Positions 34,630 through 47,020 of a DNA stretch of 64,000 nt are shown here, one piece after another. This DNA is from Krasilnikovozyma curviuscula (taxonomy: Eukaryota; Basidiomycota; Tremellomycetes; Cystofilobasidiales; Mrakiaceae): positions 62,001 to 126,000 of the forward strand of contig MVAQ01000006.1 in NCBI GenBank assembly GCA_014825775.1, written 5' to 3'. The translations under genes were made by a program, and so were the position numbers. Numbering within the stretch: position 1 is the stretch's first letter; each line of letters begins with the position of its first letter. Under the pieces are notes generated by a model that saw nothing but the letters and a program-made list of their open reading frames with translations, did no database searches and had not been told where the DNA came from.

Positions 34630-35155
34630 CCTGAATTCTGTCTGCATAATGAGGGTTGTGGGGGCGGCGGCTCTTGTGATATGCGGCCTATGTACATATT
34701 GTTACAAGAATTTCAAGGTTTTGACAGCGAGAGAAAGTGAGAATCTCGCTGGCAATGACAATTCCTATCTACCACCATTACACAATGCTCTGTTCTTGTC
34801 GATCCTTACTGTCCTGGGGTTAGTCGGTAGAATCCCACAGACTCCGACATTTGGAATCCCGTCTGTGATAACTCCTATCAAATGTCGGGACGTTCACAAC
34901 GTGTTATTCTGCTCGAAAGGATTTCTAGGCTCTCTCATCACCCTCTCGTTCCCCTCGCCCCCTCGGCCCTTTTTGGGATGAGATCAGATTCCTTGATGCT
35001 GCAGTCGTCCAACTTCCATTTTTGCTCGGAGTAATCATAGTAGTGATATTGGACGGCCACTTCTTTCTTGCGAGACGAGATAATCAAGTAATGACACAGC
35101 AAGAAGAACAGACCTTCCTTACACGATTATCACGATTATGGATACTGAATATAAC
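34630..35155. other. intergenic between convergent RPC37 and USO1
   Basis: 526 bp of 3' flanks. No exon or repeat is recognised. Confidence 0.6.
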
Positions 35156-38100
35156 CTAAGAGTCATCTTCGTCATCGTCGTCGTCTCCATCTCCCTCATC
35201 TTCATCCTCGGACACGTCCATGTCCTTCGCCTTCATCTTGGCCTTGTCCGCTTTCCTCTTGGTACTCAGCTCCTCCAAGAGCACCAGAAGATCCTCCTGT
35301 TCTTTTTCATTCTCTTCGCTCTTCTTCTTCGAGGCTTCCACTTCAGCAGTCAATGCCGCAACCTTCTCCTGCAGCGCCTGCTTCTCTTCCGTCGTGGAGG
35401 CAGTGAGAGCGTCGAGCTTCTCCTGCAGGGTCTTCTTTTCCATCACCACCGAGGAGGCCAGAGCTTCAAGCTTGTCCTGCAAGGCTTTCTTCTCCTTCGA
35501 TGCTGAAGCTGCATCGCCGGAAGAAGAGGCTTTTTCGGTCTCGAGAGCTTTGAGTTGAGTTGCAAGAGTTTCCTTTTCCGCGAGCGCAGTAGTCTTCTCG
35601 CTCACAAGGGTTTTAATTTGGTCTGAGAGGGCATCCTTTTCTGAAGAGAGAGAGCCAACATGTTCAGACAGAGCAGTCACCTCGGTCGCCAAGGTCGTGC
35701 GCTGAAAGTAAGTACAGAGAAAACCCCGAGGAGTCAGTGAACTTTCCACCAACCACATTCATAATAGAACTCACATCTTCTTCGTGTTCTTTATTCATTG
35801 CAGTGAACTTCTTGTTTAGGTTCTCCAACTCATCTGCCTGACTTTTGATTTTTCGCCGCAGCTCGGCAATCAGACTCGCGCTTTCGGAATCATCAGCTAC
35901 GAAGAGAAGAGTAGTGGAATGTTAGAGAAAAATGAAATCCACCAGGAAAAGAAGAGGGACGAACCAGCAGGGCGAGTAGAGGCTTCTGGGTCAGCGTTGA
36001 TTGATCTTTGAATAGTGTCTGCAGATAGAAATAGCGTCAGTCTAGGTCCGATGGATGTCTATCATATGCTTACTCACAGTAGTTGTTCTTCCAGAAATCC
36101 ACAAAGTCCCAGTCCAACCAAGCACCGTCGTCCGACACCTCAGGAACGTCCTCATCATCCTGATCATCCGGCCCCACAGTCTTGAACCTGACATCATCTC
36201 TCACTCGAGCCATTCTACTAACGAACTGATCAGGGCCGATCCTCGTGTGAAGGATTGGGTACAAGGTTGAACGAGTGATCTCCCCGGGCTCACGGTTGAA
36301 CTCGTAACATACACCGAGGAGAAATGCTGAGAGACCAGGAATCAGAGGATCAATGAGGTTTGTAGGTTGAGTGATGGGTTGGATGAGCTATTGAAATGAG
36401 AGAAAAACGTAAGCAACAGTTGTCTGGCAAAAGGTAAACTGCACCTTTAACATACGACGTGAAGGTTGGTCCCCTCCATCAAGAATTCTCTGACAGTACG
36501 AGGACTATCCCAGAGCCATGTACAGAGTGCGACTAAGTAGCCAACGATAGCTCTTGTCCAATCCCTCGTTGTCATTGCCCCAACGATAGCTCCCTTCTTC
36601 GTCGTACCTTCTTTAGCTTCCTTGTTCGAAGCTTCAGACTGCTCCCTGGCAGCCATCATGAGGTTTCCAACCAAGAGCTGCATTAAGGTGACCTTCTCAT
36701 CGTCATCGTCATCATCACCGTCTGGCTTTTCAGAAACGTCGCCATTCTCTGCATCCTCGACGTTAGCGAACGAGACTTCTCGCGCGAGCTTCTTGGCCGC
36801 TTCGGAGTTTCTCAACAGATGGGAGAAGAGGAAGGATGCAAAGAGGGGTCTGTATGGGTCGTAGAAGTGTCCATCGCCAACTTGGAGACTAGAAGAAGGG
36901 AAATCGGTGAGGGCTGACAAGAGCAAGGAACCGGCACTCTGTTCCTTCTCTTCCTCCTCAGGTGGCTCGACCGGTGCGCCGTCGGTTGTGGTTGCCGCAG
37001 CAGGAGCTGGGGGTGGATTTGGGTTGGCGGAAGGTATCGGTATGTTCATAGTTTTGACGATCGCGAGTTTGATTTCATGATCTGTCGAGACGTAGGATTC
37101 AAACAACCTCGAGGCTGCCTTCCTCAGCTTCAATCCTGGACCTGACCACGATCCTTCACCTGGCACTTCACCATGGACAGCCAGAGCGACCAAGATGACT
37201 GTTGCTGGTCTGGAAGAGAGCCTGGTGTAGCCGACGCCCTGGTCAGTGTCCGCCTCTGGATCGTCTGCGGGAAGGGGTATCAGAGGTGTGGTCTTCAATG
37301 AACTCAAAAGTTCTTGGTTGGGTGTTGAGTTTCTCAATATATCAGAAAGGGTGAACAGAGCTTCCGCCTTTAGGCTCGTAGGTGCGTTCGAAGCCATTGC
37401 GAGTTCCAAGAGACATCGTGTCATTCCACTAGCCAGCAACGCGTTCTGATTACCTTGGTTGTTGGAGCTTGTGCTCGAACCCGAGGATGAGACCAGCAAT
37501 CTAACTAAGCCGGTAACGAGTGAGGCGTTGATAATCTTCTGCTCAGGCCAGTACTGCAAAGCGAATTCGTCTGGCGCAGGTTGAGTCAGAGATGGTGGGG
37601 GGGATGGGAAGAGAAGAAGAGGCGCCAGTCTAGGTATCTGAGAAAGCTCTCTGAAGTAGTTCTAAGAAATATGACAACATAAGTTGGGGGTTTAGGTTGC
37701 AAATGAACAGACGTAGTGACCTACCTGGTTGGACGCATTAAATCTCAACAGGGTTCCGACCGCAGCTAAGCAATCTTGAACCACGATTCCACCTTCAATA
37801 CCACCCTCAGACACAACAATATCCAACAGCCTCTCAAAAGCACCATCGAAAGCACTCAGTTTCTGCAAGTCCGCGTTGGAAACGGTCAAGTTGTGCAGAA
37901 GCAGAAGTGCTTCGTTCCTCAAAATCTCCCTCTTCTCACCGAGACATTCCATGATGGCGTGTAGTCCACCAGGAGCAACGAGTACCGATGATTGGACAGG
38001 GTTTGGTCGGTTGAGTAAGAGAGTGGAGAGTAGTTGAAGAGTAAAGAATCGAATGTAGAAGTTTTGTTGAGCGAGGAGGGCTAGGAGGTTGTGAAGAGGT

Positions 38101-38810
38101 TCAGCCTCTTGGAGAAGGATATCTGTATGTACAAGCCCAAGATCTGATCTCGTCAACTGTCACGCAAGAGCATTGTTGAAGGGTCAGTCGCACTGGAAGG
38201 CAAGGAGGGACGTGCAACGTGTGACAAAAACCGTGGCAGGTTCAGAACTACGAACCTTTCCGCCGTTCTCTTCATTGGCATCAGTTTCACAGAGAATAGT
38301 GAGTGTTTCCAGACACGCTTTAGCAATCTCAACATCGTGAGGAGCATCAAGCTGGAGAACCGTGATGAGCGCGGGAAGGGCTTGGATACCGACGTCCTGT
38401 TCGAGAGAATCACATGAAGACGGGCAGCTTTTGTTAGTATACAATCGGGCCAAGCGGTAGATCAAGATGATGGGACCGTCTGAGAGCGTAAAGAGACATT
38501 CTATCTTCCAATCCAGCCCAAGCGAAGAAGCCAACGCGAGCTTCTTGTCGAGTATCTCTCGGCAACAAACAGTAAAGGAAGAAACAAGACTCACAGCCTT
38601 CCAGTCTCTCGCCAAAGCCTTCAGGCTCATCACGCTTGCCCTCCTGTCCTCAATTTCGCTGCCATCACCGCTGATTCTCGAGACGAGCTTCTCGATTGTA
38701 TCCCTCGCCGTCTGAAGCTGGGCTGAATCACCACGCAGGGCGGTATAGGCCGCGTTGGCATTCGACAGGAAGGTCTTTGAGAACGGAGAGGCTGCCTTGA
38801 AGAGATCCAT
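35156..38810 (-). CDS. USO1: ER-to-Golgi vesicle tethering factor Uso1/p115
   Basis: Long coiled-coil golgin that tethers COPII vesicles and acts with Ypt1 before SNARE pairing. Eight exons (38810-38595, 38396-38256, 38156-37725, 37661-36456, 36387-36078, 36018-35965, 35896-35775, 35701-35156) give 1008 residues. Residues 1 to about 720 form the armadillo-like globular head, with the p115 pattern IEDRRASVMSLKALARDW, DVGIQALPALITVL and WLDWDFVDFWKNNY closing the head. Residues about 760-960 are heptad-rich coiled coil, and the protein ends in the acidic tail typical of p115 (EDEDEGDGDDDDDEDDS). The coiled coil is much shorter than yeast Uso1 (about 1790 residues) and closer to animal p115. ATG 38810 follows a splice-acceptor-like ttgtag, suggesting a 5' untranslated exon. 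Introns 2 and 6 use GTTCGT. Confidence 0.9.
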
Positions 38811-39100
38811 CGCTTTAGTTGGACTGAATTCTCTACAAGAGAAAAGTTGGAATTTACAAGGCGAGCGATCGCAGCTCGGAGGGTCCACTCATTTGATGGT
38901 ACCCAAAATATATATATATATTTACAAACAGATTGCCAAATCTGTGTTCTCTTATTAAACTACAGTTGTATCTTCACAAAAACTCATCCCAATTTTAATT
39001 TTTTTTTGTAAGTCTCGATTTTGTACTCGCTGGACGCAGAGCCTGAAGTCAGTCTGCTTCCAACAGCGACTTTCTGTAATTGGTTTATCAAACGGAAGCC
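38811..39100. promoter_or_regulatory. divergent USO1/NAB2 promoter with TA repeat
   Basis: 290 bp between divergent start codons. It contains a short (TA)n tract around 38910-38925, and T-rich sequence near 38990-39010. No further element is assigned. Confidence 0.5.
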
Positions 39101-41611
39101 ATGTCCACTATATCTATTACTGTTGGCACTCCTGAAGCCATCGCTCTCCAGGTACTTTTCCCCTTTCTTTTTGCGGATGGCTCGCAATTTCGCTTACACA
39201 CTCATTCGATACCTTGAACTGCTGCTAGGATGTCATTCAAAAGCATTTGGCCGAGTGCGGATATGCTGAGGCTGAGGGTAAGTCTAGTGATCTTTCGATG
39301 GGGTGTCTAATATTCAAGAGTTGTTAGTTGAAGGGAAAGGGTGATGTGACAGATGCCACACATAGCTTCAGATGGATTCCAACCTTCCAGACGCCCATGT
39401 CGCCTCGACTTCTGCCTCAACATGCTCTATGCTCATAAAACTGCGCTGGTGCTAGGCTGACATGTGTGTTTCCCTTTATCTTTACTGCTTGATGTCACTT
39501 CGCCACTTTCAGATTCCACAATGGCTGAGGTTCGTTACCTACCCTCTCGTTCGGTTACCCTTCTTGCAGACTAATGATGCCTTCTTCTTCTGATTTTTGT
39601 TTATAGTATATTACTGTCATGTTGGCCAATTCAAAGACTGCTCCCCAGATAACTGAAGAACTCACAGACCTGCTGGGAGAAAATTATGGTAAGCGTCACC
39701 ATTTTCTCTCAGCATTGAAGTCCATGCTCACTGACAACAACTGATTCTTACCGCTCACAGAATCATCTTTCACTGATTGGCTTTTCGAGACTGCTCTTAA
39801 ACCACCGGCTGCTGCTGAGCCAGCTGCCCCAGCCCCTCCAGTTGCTGTAGCAGCTCCTTCCGGTCCAGCTGCGAGTCCAGCAATACCAACTGGTCCAGCT
39901 GCGACAAGAAAGTAAGTGATTAAAAATGGAGTACCCTTATCCTGAACTTGTGCTCATCTTCTACCTTGGTGTTCAGCAACAAATCTTTGTTTGGCCAAGC
40001 GCTAGCACCAGCTCTCGCGAAAACCACCCCTACTCAGCCATCAACCTTTAACAGCAACAAACGATCTTACGACCAATCCTCTACATCTTCCACGAATAAC
40101 AGCAACCCTCCGCCTCAATCAAAACGTCGTTTGGCGAATCAACCTCTGCTGGCCGGAGGACTCGCCGATCGATTAGGTCCTGCCCCGAAGAACGATGATT
40201 TTCAACGAAAGATTGATGGTTTTACGAGGAACGGAGGCGCTAATGGTCGTCAGAATCAGAATCAGCTGATGCAGGGAATGCCAGCTGGAATGAACCCTTC
40301 GATGATGGGCATGATGCCTGACATGATGAGCCAGATGAACATGGGTGTGATGAATGGTGGTATGGGTAATATGCAAGAGATGATGGTTAGTCATAAATCC
40401 GATGAGTGCTTCTAAGCTTTCAACAGCGTGAAGAAGCTAACTTTGTTCTCACCTCCTTTTAGATGGCGCAGATGGCTCAGATGCAATGGATGCAGCAACA
40501 AATGGCTCAGCAGCTAGCCATGCAACAGCAGATGGCACCGCAGGCTGGTGCTGTTCCCCAACACAACGGTACAGGCGGTAAAGCGCGAGGTGGCTTCGGT
40601 GGTGGCAGAGGAGGAAGGGGTGGGTCTCATACTACATCATCTTCTCGACCGCTCGAACCTACACCAGTAGCTTCAGCACCTGCAACCAATACTCCACTAC
40701 CAACTAAACCAACCTCAACAGAGCTCTGTAAGTTCGCGATTGGCTGCACGAACCCTCGCTGTATTTACAGCCACCCATCGCCTGTCGCGACTGCTGAGAG
40801 TGGAATGGTGTTGAGTACGGAGGCTTGCGAAGATGGACTGAAATGTAAAGACAAAGACTGCATCAAAGGGCACGCTTCTCCCGCTGTATTGGATCGTGAG
40901 CTCTACTTTTCCTTTCTTGTTCTCCAAGCTGCGAAAACATACGCTTATTCCTTCCCTTGACACAGCTTCCGGTGCAACTCAATCAAAACAGCCATGCAAA
41001 TATCAAAACTGCACCAACCCAGCCTGCCCTTACCTTCACCTCGACGCAGCTGGTAACCCAATCCCAGCACCAGCGCTTACCAACACACTCCACAACACAA
41101 ACAAGACAGTGGACGCTGCGTCTCTTGCACCAGTGGAGTCCACTACTGGTAGTGCCCTTGATGCCCCTCTTGGAGCGTCGAGTGCGGGCAAAAAAGCTTG
41201 TAAATGGGGAGTCGCTTGCACTCGAGGTGAGTTGTCCAGGCTTTCCAAACTTTGCTTTGTCTCGTTCAAACTGCTAAATAAACCTACCAATGAATATGAT
41301 TCGTTGTTTCTCCTACAGCCGACTGTTCCTTCTCCCACCCACCAGGCCGCGTTCTGACGGGTGGAATCCACAAATCAGGTTTCTCGCCCTACTCTCGTCC
41401 TGGGTCCACCAATAAGTCGACCACCTTCAACGCCGCCGCACCTGCCTTTACGCCCAAGTCGCACATCAGCGAGCGAGCGTTCACGCCTAAGGAGAGCGGA
41501 GGAGAGAAGATCATCCCTGGCGCTGCTGCGGAGAAGCAGAAGAAGGCTGAGGTCCTGAAGGATACTGTGGATGGTGAGGGGACGAAGAGCAAGGTTGAGA
41601 CTACTGCTTAA
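39101..41611 (+). CDS. NAB2: nuclear poly(A) RNA-binding protein Nab2/ZC3H14-like
   Basis: Binds poly(A) through tandem CCCH fingers and links mRNA polyadenylation to export. Nine exons (39101-39151, 39229-39277, 39513-39529, 39607-39688, 39761-39911, 39977-40385, 40463-40895, 40966-41226, 41319-41611) give 581 residues. The N-terminal 90 residues resemble the Nab2 PWI-like fold (DVIQKHLAECGYAEAE, ITEELTDLLGENY). Then come an Ala/Pro linker, a Met/Gln-rich region, an RGG segment (GGFGGGRGGRGG) and four fingers: CKFAIGCTNPRCIYSH, CEDGLKCKDKDCIKGH, CKYQNCTNPACPYLH, CKWGVACTRADCSFSH (C-x4-5-C-x4-C-x3-H). Yeast Nab2 has seven fingers. The order matches Nab2. Exon 3 is a 17-nt microexon ending at a GTTCGT donor. 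Confidence 0.88.
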
Positions 41612-42092
41612 AGGATCACTGAGAAGTGAGCTGACTGGCCCTTGAAGAAAAGGATTGGTTCTTGTAATGTTAAAAGACGACGGTCGGCTCTCATGTTATG
41701 CTGCTAAGAAGTCGTTCCTTTGTAATGTAAAAGTTAGTCTTTGAAAGGTTTCTGGAAGCTTGCGCAATTCAGCTTAATGGTTGATATAAAGATGATTGTA
41801 CATATCAAAAGACGGTTCTTGATCTTATTTTGAAACAGACCCAATATGAACGTACAACACACCAGGGACGACCAGAAGGACATACTATATAACAGAAAAC
41901 GTGCATGTGCGAGCATATGATCCAGATAGTAAATACAACGGACGAACAAATCCTAGGAAAAGCACTGCTAACGTGATTAATACTCGGAAATCGACCAGCA
42001 GCTAAACATCAAGATATTCGTGCTTAATGACCAAGAACAGAATGATTAGCTCAGTGTGGGTTTTGTTTAGAATTCCTCCAAACACTCAAGGG
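41612..42092. other. intergenic between convergent NAB2 and the Ser-rich gene
   Basis: 481 bp of 3' flanks, AT-rich around 41700-41990. No exon or repeat is recognised. Confidence 0.6.
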
Positions 42093-43412
42093 TCATTCGA
42101 GTAGAGCCCAGCTCTCATCGTCGACCTCCAGCAGCTTCCTTAGGACGCCGTCCAAGAAACTCTCCCTGCTTCCGGTGGTGTTACTGCTGGTTCTGTTTTT
42201 GGGCGACGAGTGGGAGGTATTGGCTGGGGATAATGGCTGCGGTAATAGAAGCAACGGAGTCGCATGAGAGAAGAAGTACGGCTGGTGGGGTGTCGTTGGA
42301 GTGAAGGTAGATGTAGATGAAGCTGACGACGCTCTAGACCTAAATCGTTGTTGCTCTTGGTGATGTACCGTTTCCGTTTGTGTGGAGGCTTGAATACTAC
42401 TTCTGCCAATGATCCCTTCGACTAGCTGACTGAGCAGGGCCTTCCATCCTGCCCCATCATCGAGGCTGAGACTGCTGGCTGAGAAATCCCTTCGGTTGGA
42501 GATGAGAGGCTGAAGTCCCGCTGACGCCGCACTCGTGCTTAAACCAACCTCACTCTCGAACACCTTATCGATCCTGTCCCTGCGTCTATGGATTGCCGAT
42601 ATGGTTGGCTCCATCTCGACTGCACCGCCGAAGGACGAGGTCGATGTGGATGCTAGCATGGAGGGTATCATGTTGACCATCGAAGGCAGCCTCGACAGCG
42701 CCTGCTCCGTCAGCTTCTGTCCCTGGCTCGACGATGGGATCCTGAACGACGCGTACAGTGACACCGGCGAGCGCTCTGTCGACGACTCGTCCCCGCCTCC
42801 AAACCCAGACGACACTGACAGCCTAGACGAGTCTTCTTCTTCCTCCGTGGCGGGGTACTGGTACGTGCTGATGCTACTCGAGTCCCACAGTAAATCGGTC
42901 GTGCCTGAGGTAGAGGCGATGCTAGGTGAATGAGCGACAACGTTGTTGTTGTTCTTGAAGAGCGACTGCGAACTTGTCCCCCTTCCTCTCGACAGGCTTC
43001 GGTGAAACTGCCCGGGTGATGAGGAGGAGAAGGACCCTCTTGAGCATCTCATAGAGCCGAAGTTGCCTGCACCGTCATGCGAGAGAGGGATGAAACCCCC
43101 GTCTGTGGAGTTGGGCTCCGCTGCAGCGTCCGCGACGGCGGTGGCGGTTTGTGGTGCTAGCGGGACGAGAAAGTAGCTCTGGTCTGGCTGGACGGAGGAT
43201 GGGAAGGAGAGGTGGAGAGCTGAAGATGACGAAGAGGACGCTGGTGCATGGTAGGCATTGCTGTTGATGCTGGGGTCCAAGAGGACGACTTCTTCATCCG
43301 CGAAAGCTAGCCTGCTCCCGCTTTGCATCGACAACGGGCTTGGTTCAGAGAGGACCGGTGAAGCTGACCTCTGCTGCTGATGGTACGATGGACGTTGCTG
43401 GTACTGAGCCAT
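42093..43412 (-). CDS. intronless Ser-rich protein of unknown function
   Basis: One uninterrupted 439-codon ORF from ATG 43412 to the stop at 42093. It is rich in Ser (many runs of 4-6), Thr, Pro and Gln and appears mostly disordered. Two segments look more ordered: residues about 310-345 (DDGAGWKALLSQLVEGIIG) and the last 25 residues (ESFLDGVLRKLLEVDDESWALLE), both amphipathic-helix-like. No signal peptide, membrane segment or known domain is visible. SP/TP sites are common, so phosphoregulation is plausible. Long open frame, low-complexity but non-periodic codon content and an isolated position support a real gene; its lack of introns is unusual here. Confidence 0.65.
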   Translation of the reverse strand: MAQYQQRPSYHQQQRSASPVLSEPSPLSMQSGSRLAFADEEVVLLDPSINSNAYHAPASSSSSSALHLSFPSSVQPDQSYFLVPLAPQTATAVADAAAEPNSTDGGFIPLSHDGAGNFGSMRCSRGSFSSSSPGQFHRSLSRGRGTSSQSLFKNNNNVVAHSPSIASTSGTTDLLWDSSSISTYQYPATEEEEDSSRLSVSSGFGGGDESSTERSPVSLYASFRIPSSSQGQKLTEQALSRLPSMVNMIPSMLASTSTSSFGGAVEMEPTISAIHRRRDRIDKVFESEVGLSTSAASAGLQPLISNRRDFSASSLSLDDGAGWKALLSQLVEGIIGRSSIQASTQTETVHHQEQQRFRSRASSASSTSTFTPTTPHQPYFFSHATPLLLLPQPLSPANTSHSSPKNRTSSNTTGSRESFLDGVLRKLLEVDDESWALLE

Positions 43413-44520
43413 TGCTGTGGATCTTTAAAGGAGAGCTTCGACCGAAGTTGTATTTCTCTCGAGGTTGAGACTAAATAGACTAACCAAACGAGCACACAAT
43501 GGCAAAGATAAGCCGTATTTCAGAATAAAGTCGAACAGATTGTCGAAATGAGAGGACTGACAAGATGAAGGGAGTGACTTTAGTTTACCTAGTGGGGAAT
43601 ATTCTTAAAAAAACTCTAGGAGGCTTTGAGCTGTTGGGGTCACATTGATATTTGGGTGGTCAGACGAGCGCCAGATGAGCGAAATGTTGAGGCCAACACA
43701 GTTCCCAGTAGATACTCACAAGTCCTATTAGAATTCTTCAAAGTAACCACAAAGAATACGAGAGACCACTTGATTCTTCGATGTTACTTGAGTCCCTCTC
43801 GTTGCCCAATTCAACTGGATTTCTATCGTCCTTACGAGCAAGGACGATCTATATTTGCGTCGAAGAGTGAGTACTGACACGAGAATGAGGATAGACGATG
43901 GAAATATATGTATATGTACCTGGACGGCAACAAAAGTATTAACTTGAGGTGTGTTTGGTGGGTTGAGGTATGTCTTCGCCATGTCGCGCGATCGCCCCAC
44001 TGGAAAACGAGGGTGGCCTGGAGCAAAGAAATATAAGATGAACAAAACTGTTGTTTTCATGAAAGAACAAAGGTTTCTATGCCCTCGTACTCGAACCGGA
44101 GACCGCTCACTTGCAGTATCTTATCACTCTGCTCTTCCGCATGCGCTCCAGGTATCGATATGAGTGTGTCGCCAAGCATAGGGTTCCCTTCCGACTGTGA
44201 ATCTCACTCTGTATAGAGGCTTATGCTCGTGCGAATAGTAAAGTGCAGCTGGGCATGATGTAAAGAGACGGTGTCCTGCCTGCAATTGGTGTCCGTCGGG
44301 TTCTTCCATATTTCGGAAGAGGTTCCCTACGACGGCTCAGATCAGGCTCAGGACCGTTGGGTCTGCAAATTCGCTCCCTAAAGTTTCCAAAGGGCCTTCT
44401 TCAACCCCAAACCAACACCATATAGCTCAACTGTAATTCCTTTTCCTTGGTGTTGATCTGAAATCCAAAGAAAGCGCTTCAAGTCGTCCAGCTCGAAGCA
44501 GCGCCCGCCAGGCCTCAGCA
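43413..44520. other. intergenic between divergent Ser-rich gene and MFS gene
   Basis: 1.1 kb with no supported gene. A tRNA-like stretch on the minus strand around 44050-44160 has B-box-like and A-box-like segments but fails to fold (see rejected items). A short alternating purine-pyrimidine tract (tatatgtatatgta) occurs near 43905-43918. Confidence 0.5.
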
Positions 44521-47020
44521 ATGACCTCTCCGACCTTCCCAACACTTCCCACTGGGTCCCAAGCCTCAACCGCATCACACAGCACACTCACCAATACCCC
44601 TGCATCATATCTACCTGAAGATTCCCACCGACACGCCCACTTTGACGTGAAAATCTCCAACCCTGTCAACAGCGGCGAAGAGTCGTCGTCGGAAACGACA
44701 AAGAACGAGGAACCCGTGCCGGTGATACCCAAACTCGACATAGAACATGCTGTTGTTGAGAATGACCCTAGAGAATGGAGCAGCCTAAAAAAAAGTGAGT
44801 GTGAAGTGCATTTTTTTGAGGCCGTTTCGTCGGGAACGAAAACCTCTGAGGTCATTTCTCATTTGCATTTCTTTTACTTCTTACTGAATTTGCTACTCTT
44901 TGAAGCTCTGATTCTGTGTATGATCTCGTTTGGTGCCATCACGCCGACTCTAGGAGCTGCCATCTACAATCCTGTCAGTATCCACTTTCGCCGCCAACCC
45001 TTCCGAGTTGATCGCGCGAGGAAAAACAACTGCTGACTTGGATCTTACGTTTCGTGTATTATACAGGCATTTGATGAGGTGATTTCTGGCCTCAAATCTT
45101 ATTTTGAGAAAGTACGCAGGATGCTAACCTCCGTCCTTGCTTTTACAGCTCCGTGCACAGCTGCACGCAAACGACACTGACCTCGCACTCTCGCTGTCAG
45201 TATTCATTCTCCTACAGGGTATCATCCCCATCTTCTGGTCTTCCATTGCCGAGGTTGTCGGTCGTAAGAAGATCTACATCATCTCGTACGCCATCTTCAT
45301 CGTCGGCACCATCGTCGCGGGCAGAGCGCAGAGCATGGGTGTATTGATTGGTATGAGGTGTCTGCAGGCTATTGGGAGTGCAGCTGTGCTGAGTATTGGT
45401 GCGGGGACATTGGCAGATATCTATGAGACCAAAGAGAGAGGCGTGAGTTTTTAATTTTTGAGTTTTAACGTCAAGATTTGGCTCAGGAGCAGGGAGCTGA
45501 CACTCTGGTTCCATGACCTTTACACAGTCAAAGATGGGACTATACTATGTAAGTTTCAAGTTCAATCCATTCTGATGGCGTGGTGTTCTTCAAGAACAAA
45601 CTCAAGAGACCTTGGATGTTGACATCATTTCCTTGTTCAACAGGCTACACCTCTTCTCGGACCATCTCTTGGCCCATTGATTGGCGGTGCACTCACCCAG
45701 TCATACAGCTGGCGAGCGACCTTCTACTTTATCGCTGCTATTGGGGGTACAGCATGGGTGAGTCTCAACCCATGTACATTCCCGTTGCACGCTCGCTCAA
45801 TGCCATCACTTTTCCTTCCCAGCTCTCGTTCTGGTTCTTCCCTGATACCTGGCGTCGAGAGCGCTCACTAGTGTACCAAACGGCCCTCCGAGACTTCCTC
45901 CGACACAAACTCGAGCAGGAAGAAAAAGCCGAACTCAAACGCTCGAAGGGACTTTCGTCAACCGCAACAACGCCAGCGCCAACCCGACCGGCGACGCCGA
46001 CGCACGACGCCGAAGAAATTGACGTCCAAGTGACTGTGGACGAGAACACACACCATGTACTAGTTACCACTCCAGCTCCCAAGACGAGGAAGAATTGGCG
46101 AGGCCAGGAAGTGAAGGACGAAGGTGAATTCCGGCTGAGGCTAAAGGACGTCAACCCCGTCCCACCGGCGCTCAAGATTGTGACCAAGCCCAACAACCTG
46201 CTTGCTGTTCTCGCATCGGGCGTGCTCTTTGCATCGCAGTACACCGTGGCCTTCACCGCGGCTGTCACGTTCGCCGAGGCTCCGTACAACTACTCTGCTT
46301 TGAAGATCGGACTGGTTCTCGTTTCTTTCGGAGGTGGTAACATCATCGGCTCCGTCGCGGGTGGGCGGTACTCTGACTGGGTTCTGAAGAGACTGAAGGC
46401 GAAGAATGGGGGGATCGCTGAACCCGAAATGAGGTGTGTCGCCATGATTGTTGCGATGCCGTTCATGATAGGAGGATTTTTGGGTTATGCTTGGACGGCC
46501 GCATACAAAGTTAGTATCGCTGGACCTGTGGTTTTCCTTTTTGTTGCTGGAGTATCTATCATGGTCATCTATGCTTCGTGAGTGATTTGGCTGTTATTGA
46601 TTACAATCGAATGTGCGCTTACCTCTCTTCATTGTCATCTATAGCGCTTTGGCGTACCTCGTCGATGCCAATCCGGGTCGTTCTTCTTCTGCAATCGCAA
46701 TGAACTCGTTTGCTAGAGGAACGTTTGCGTTTATCATGTCTGAAATCGCCCTGGTGAGTCGCCGTCTAGGTATCGTGCTCTCTTGCGCGTCACGTCACTG
46801 ACGGTTCTCACCTCTGCAGCCCATCCGAAATGCTATAGGAGACGGTTGGTTGTACACATTGATGAGCGGACTCCTTGCCTTGTCCAGCGGAGTATTTATC
46901 CTGCTGATCTTCAAGGGCAAAGAATGGAGGCAGCCGGGCTATAAGATGTTCAAAAGGAAGATCAAGAATGAGGGAGATGTTGAGGCTGCGAGGGAAGAAA
47001 TCGAGTCTAAGGTTGAATAG
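44521..47020 (+). CDS. MFS transporter, DHA1 (12-TM drug:H+ antiporter type)
   Basis: Plasma-membrane or vacuolar MFS carrier resembling the fungal DHA1 family (Qdr/Aqr1/Dtr1-like). Nine exons: 44521-44794, 44906-44973, 45067-45078, 45149-45442, 45528-45548, 45644-45757, 45823-46577, 46645-46753, 46820-47020; 615 residues. A 90-residue hydrophilic N-terminus precedes TM1 (LILCMISFGAITPTLG). IAEVVGRKKIYI is the loop 2-3 MFS motif and PLLGPSLGPLIGGAL the antiporter motif C in TM5. A cytoplasmic loop of about 100 charged residues separates the two halves (TM6-TM7). The C-terminal tail is Lys/Glu-rich. Exon 3 is a 12-nt microexon (AFDE) and exon 5 is 21 nt. Substrate cannot be told from sequence. 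Confidence 0.92.

Noticed and set aside
38905..38930. (TA)n tract as a possible transposon target or microsatellite
   Set aside because: Too short to be informative; no flanking terminal repeats or target-site duplications found.
44050..44160. tRNA-like sequence on the minus strand (ggttcgagtac resembling a B box, gagcagagtgat resembling an A box, tgcaag like a Cys anticodon loop)
   Set aside because: The T-stem, anticodon stem and acceptor stem do not pair acceptably and no 5' acceptor half matches the 3' half. At most a decayed tRNA or chance.
44427..44855. 142-codon minus-strand ORF antisense to the DHA1 transporter start
   Set aside because: Explained by codon bias of the Ser/Thr-rich N-terminal exon on the plus strand.
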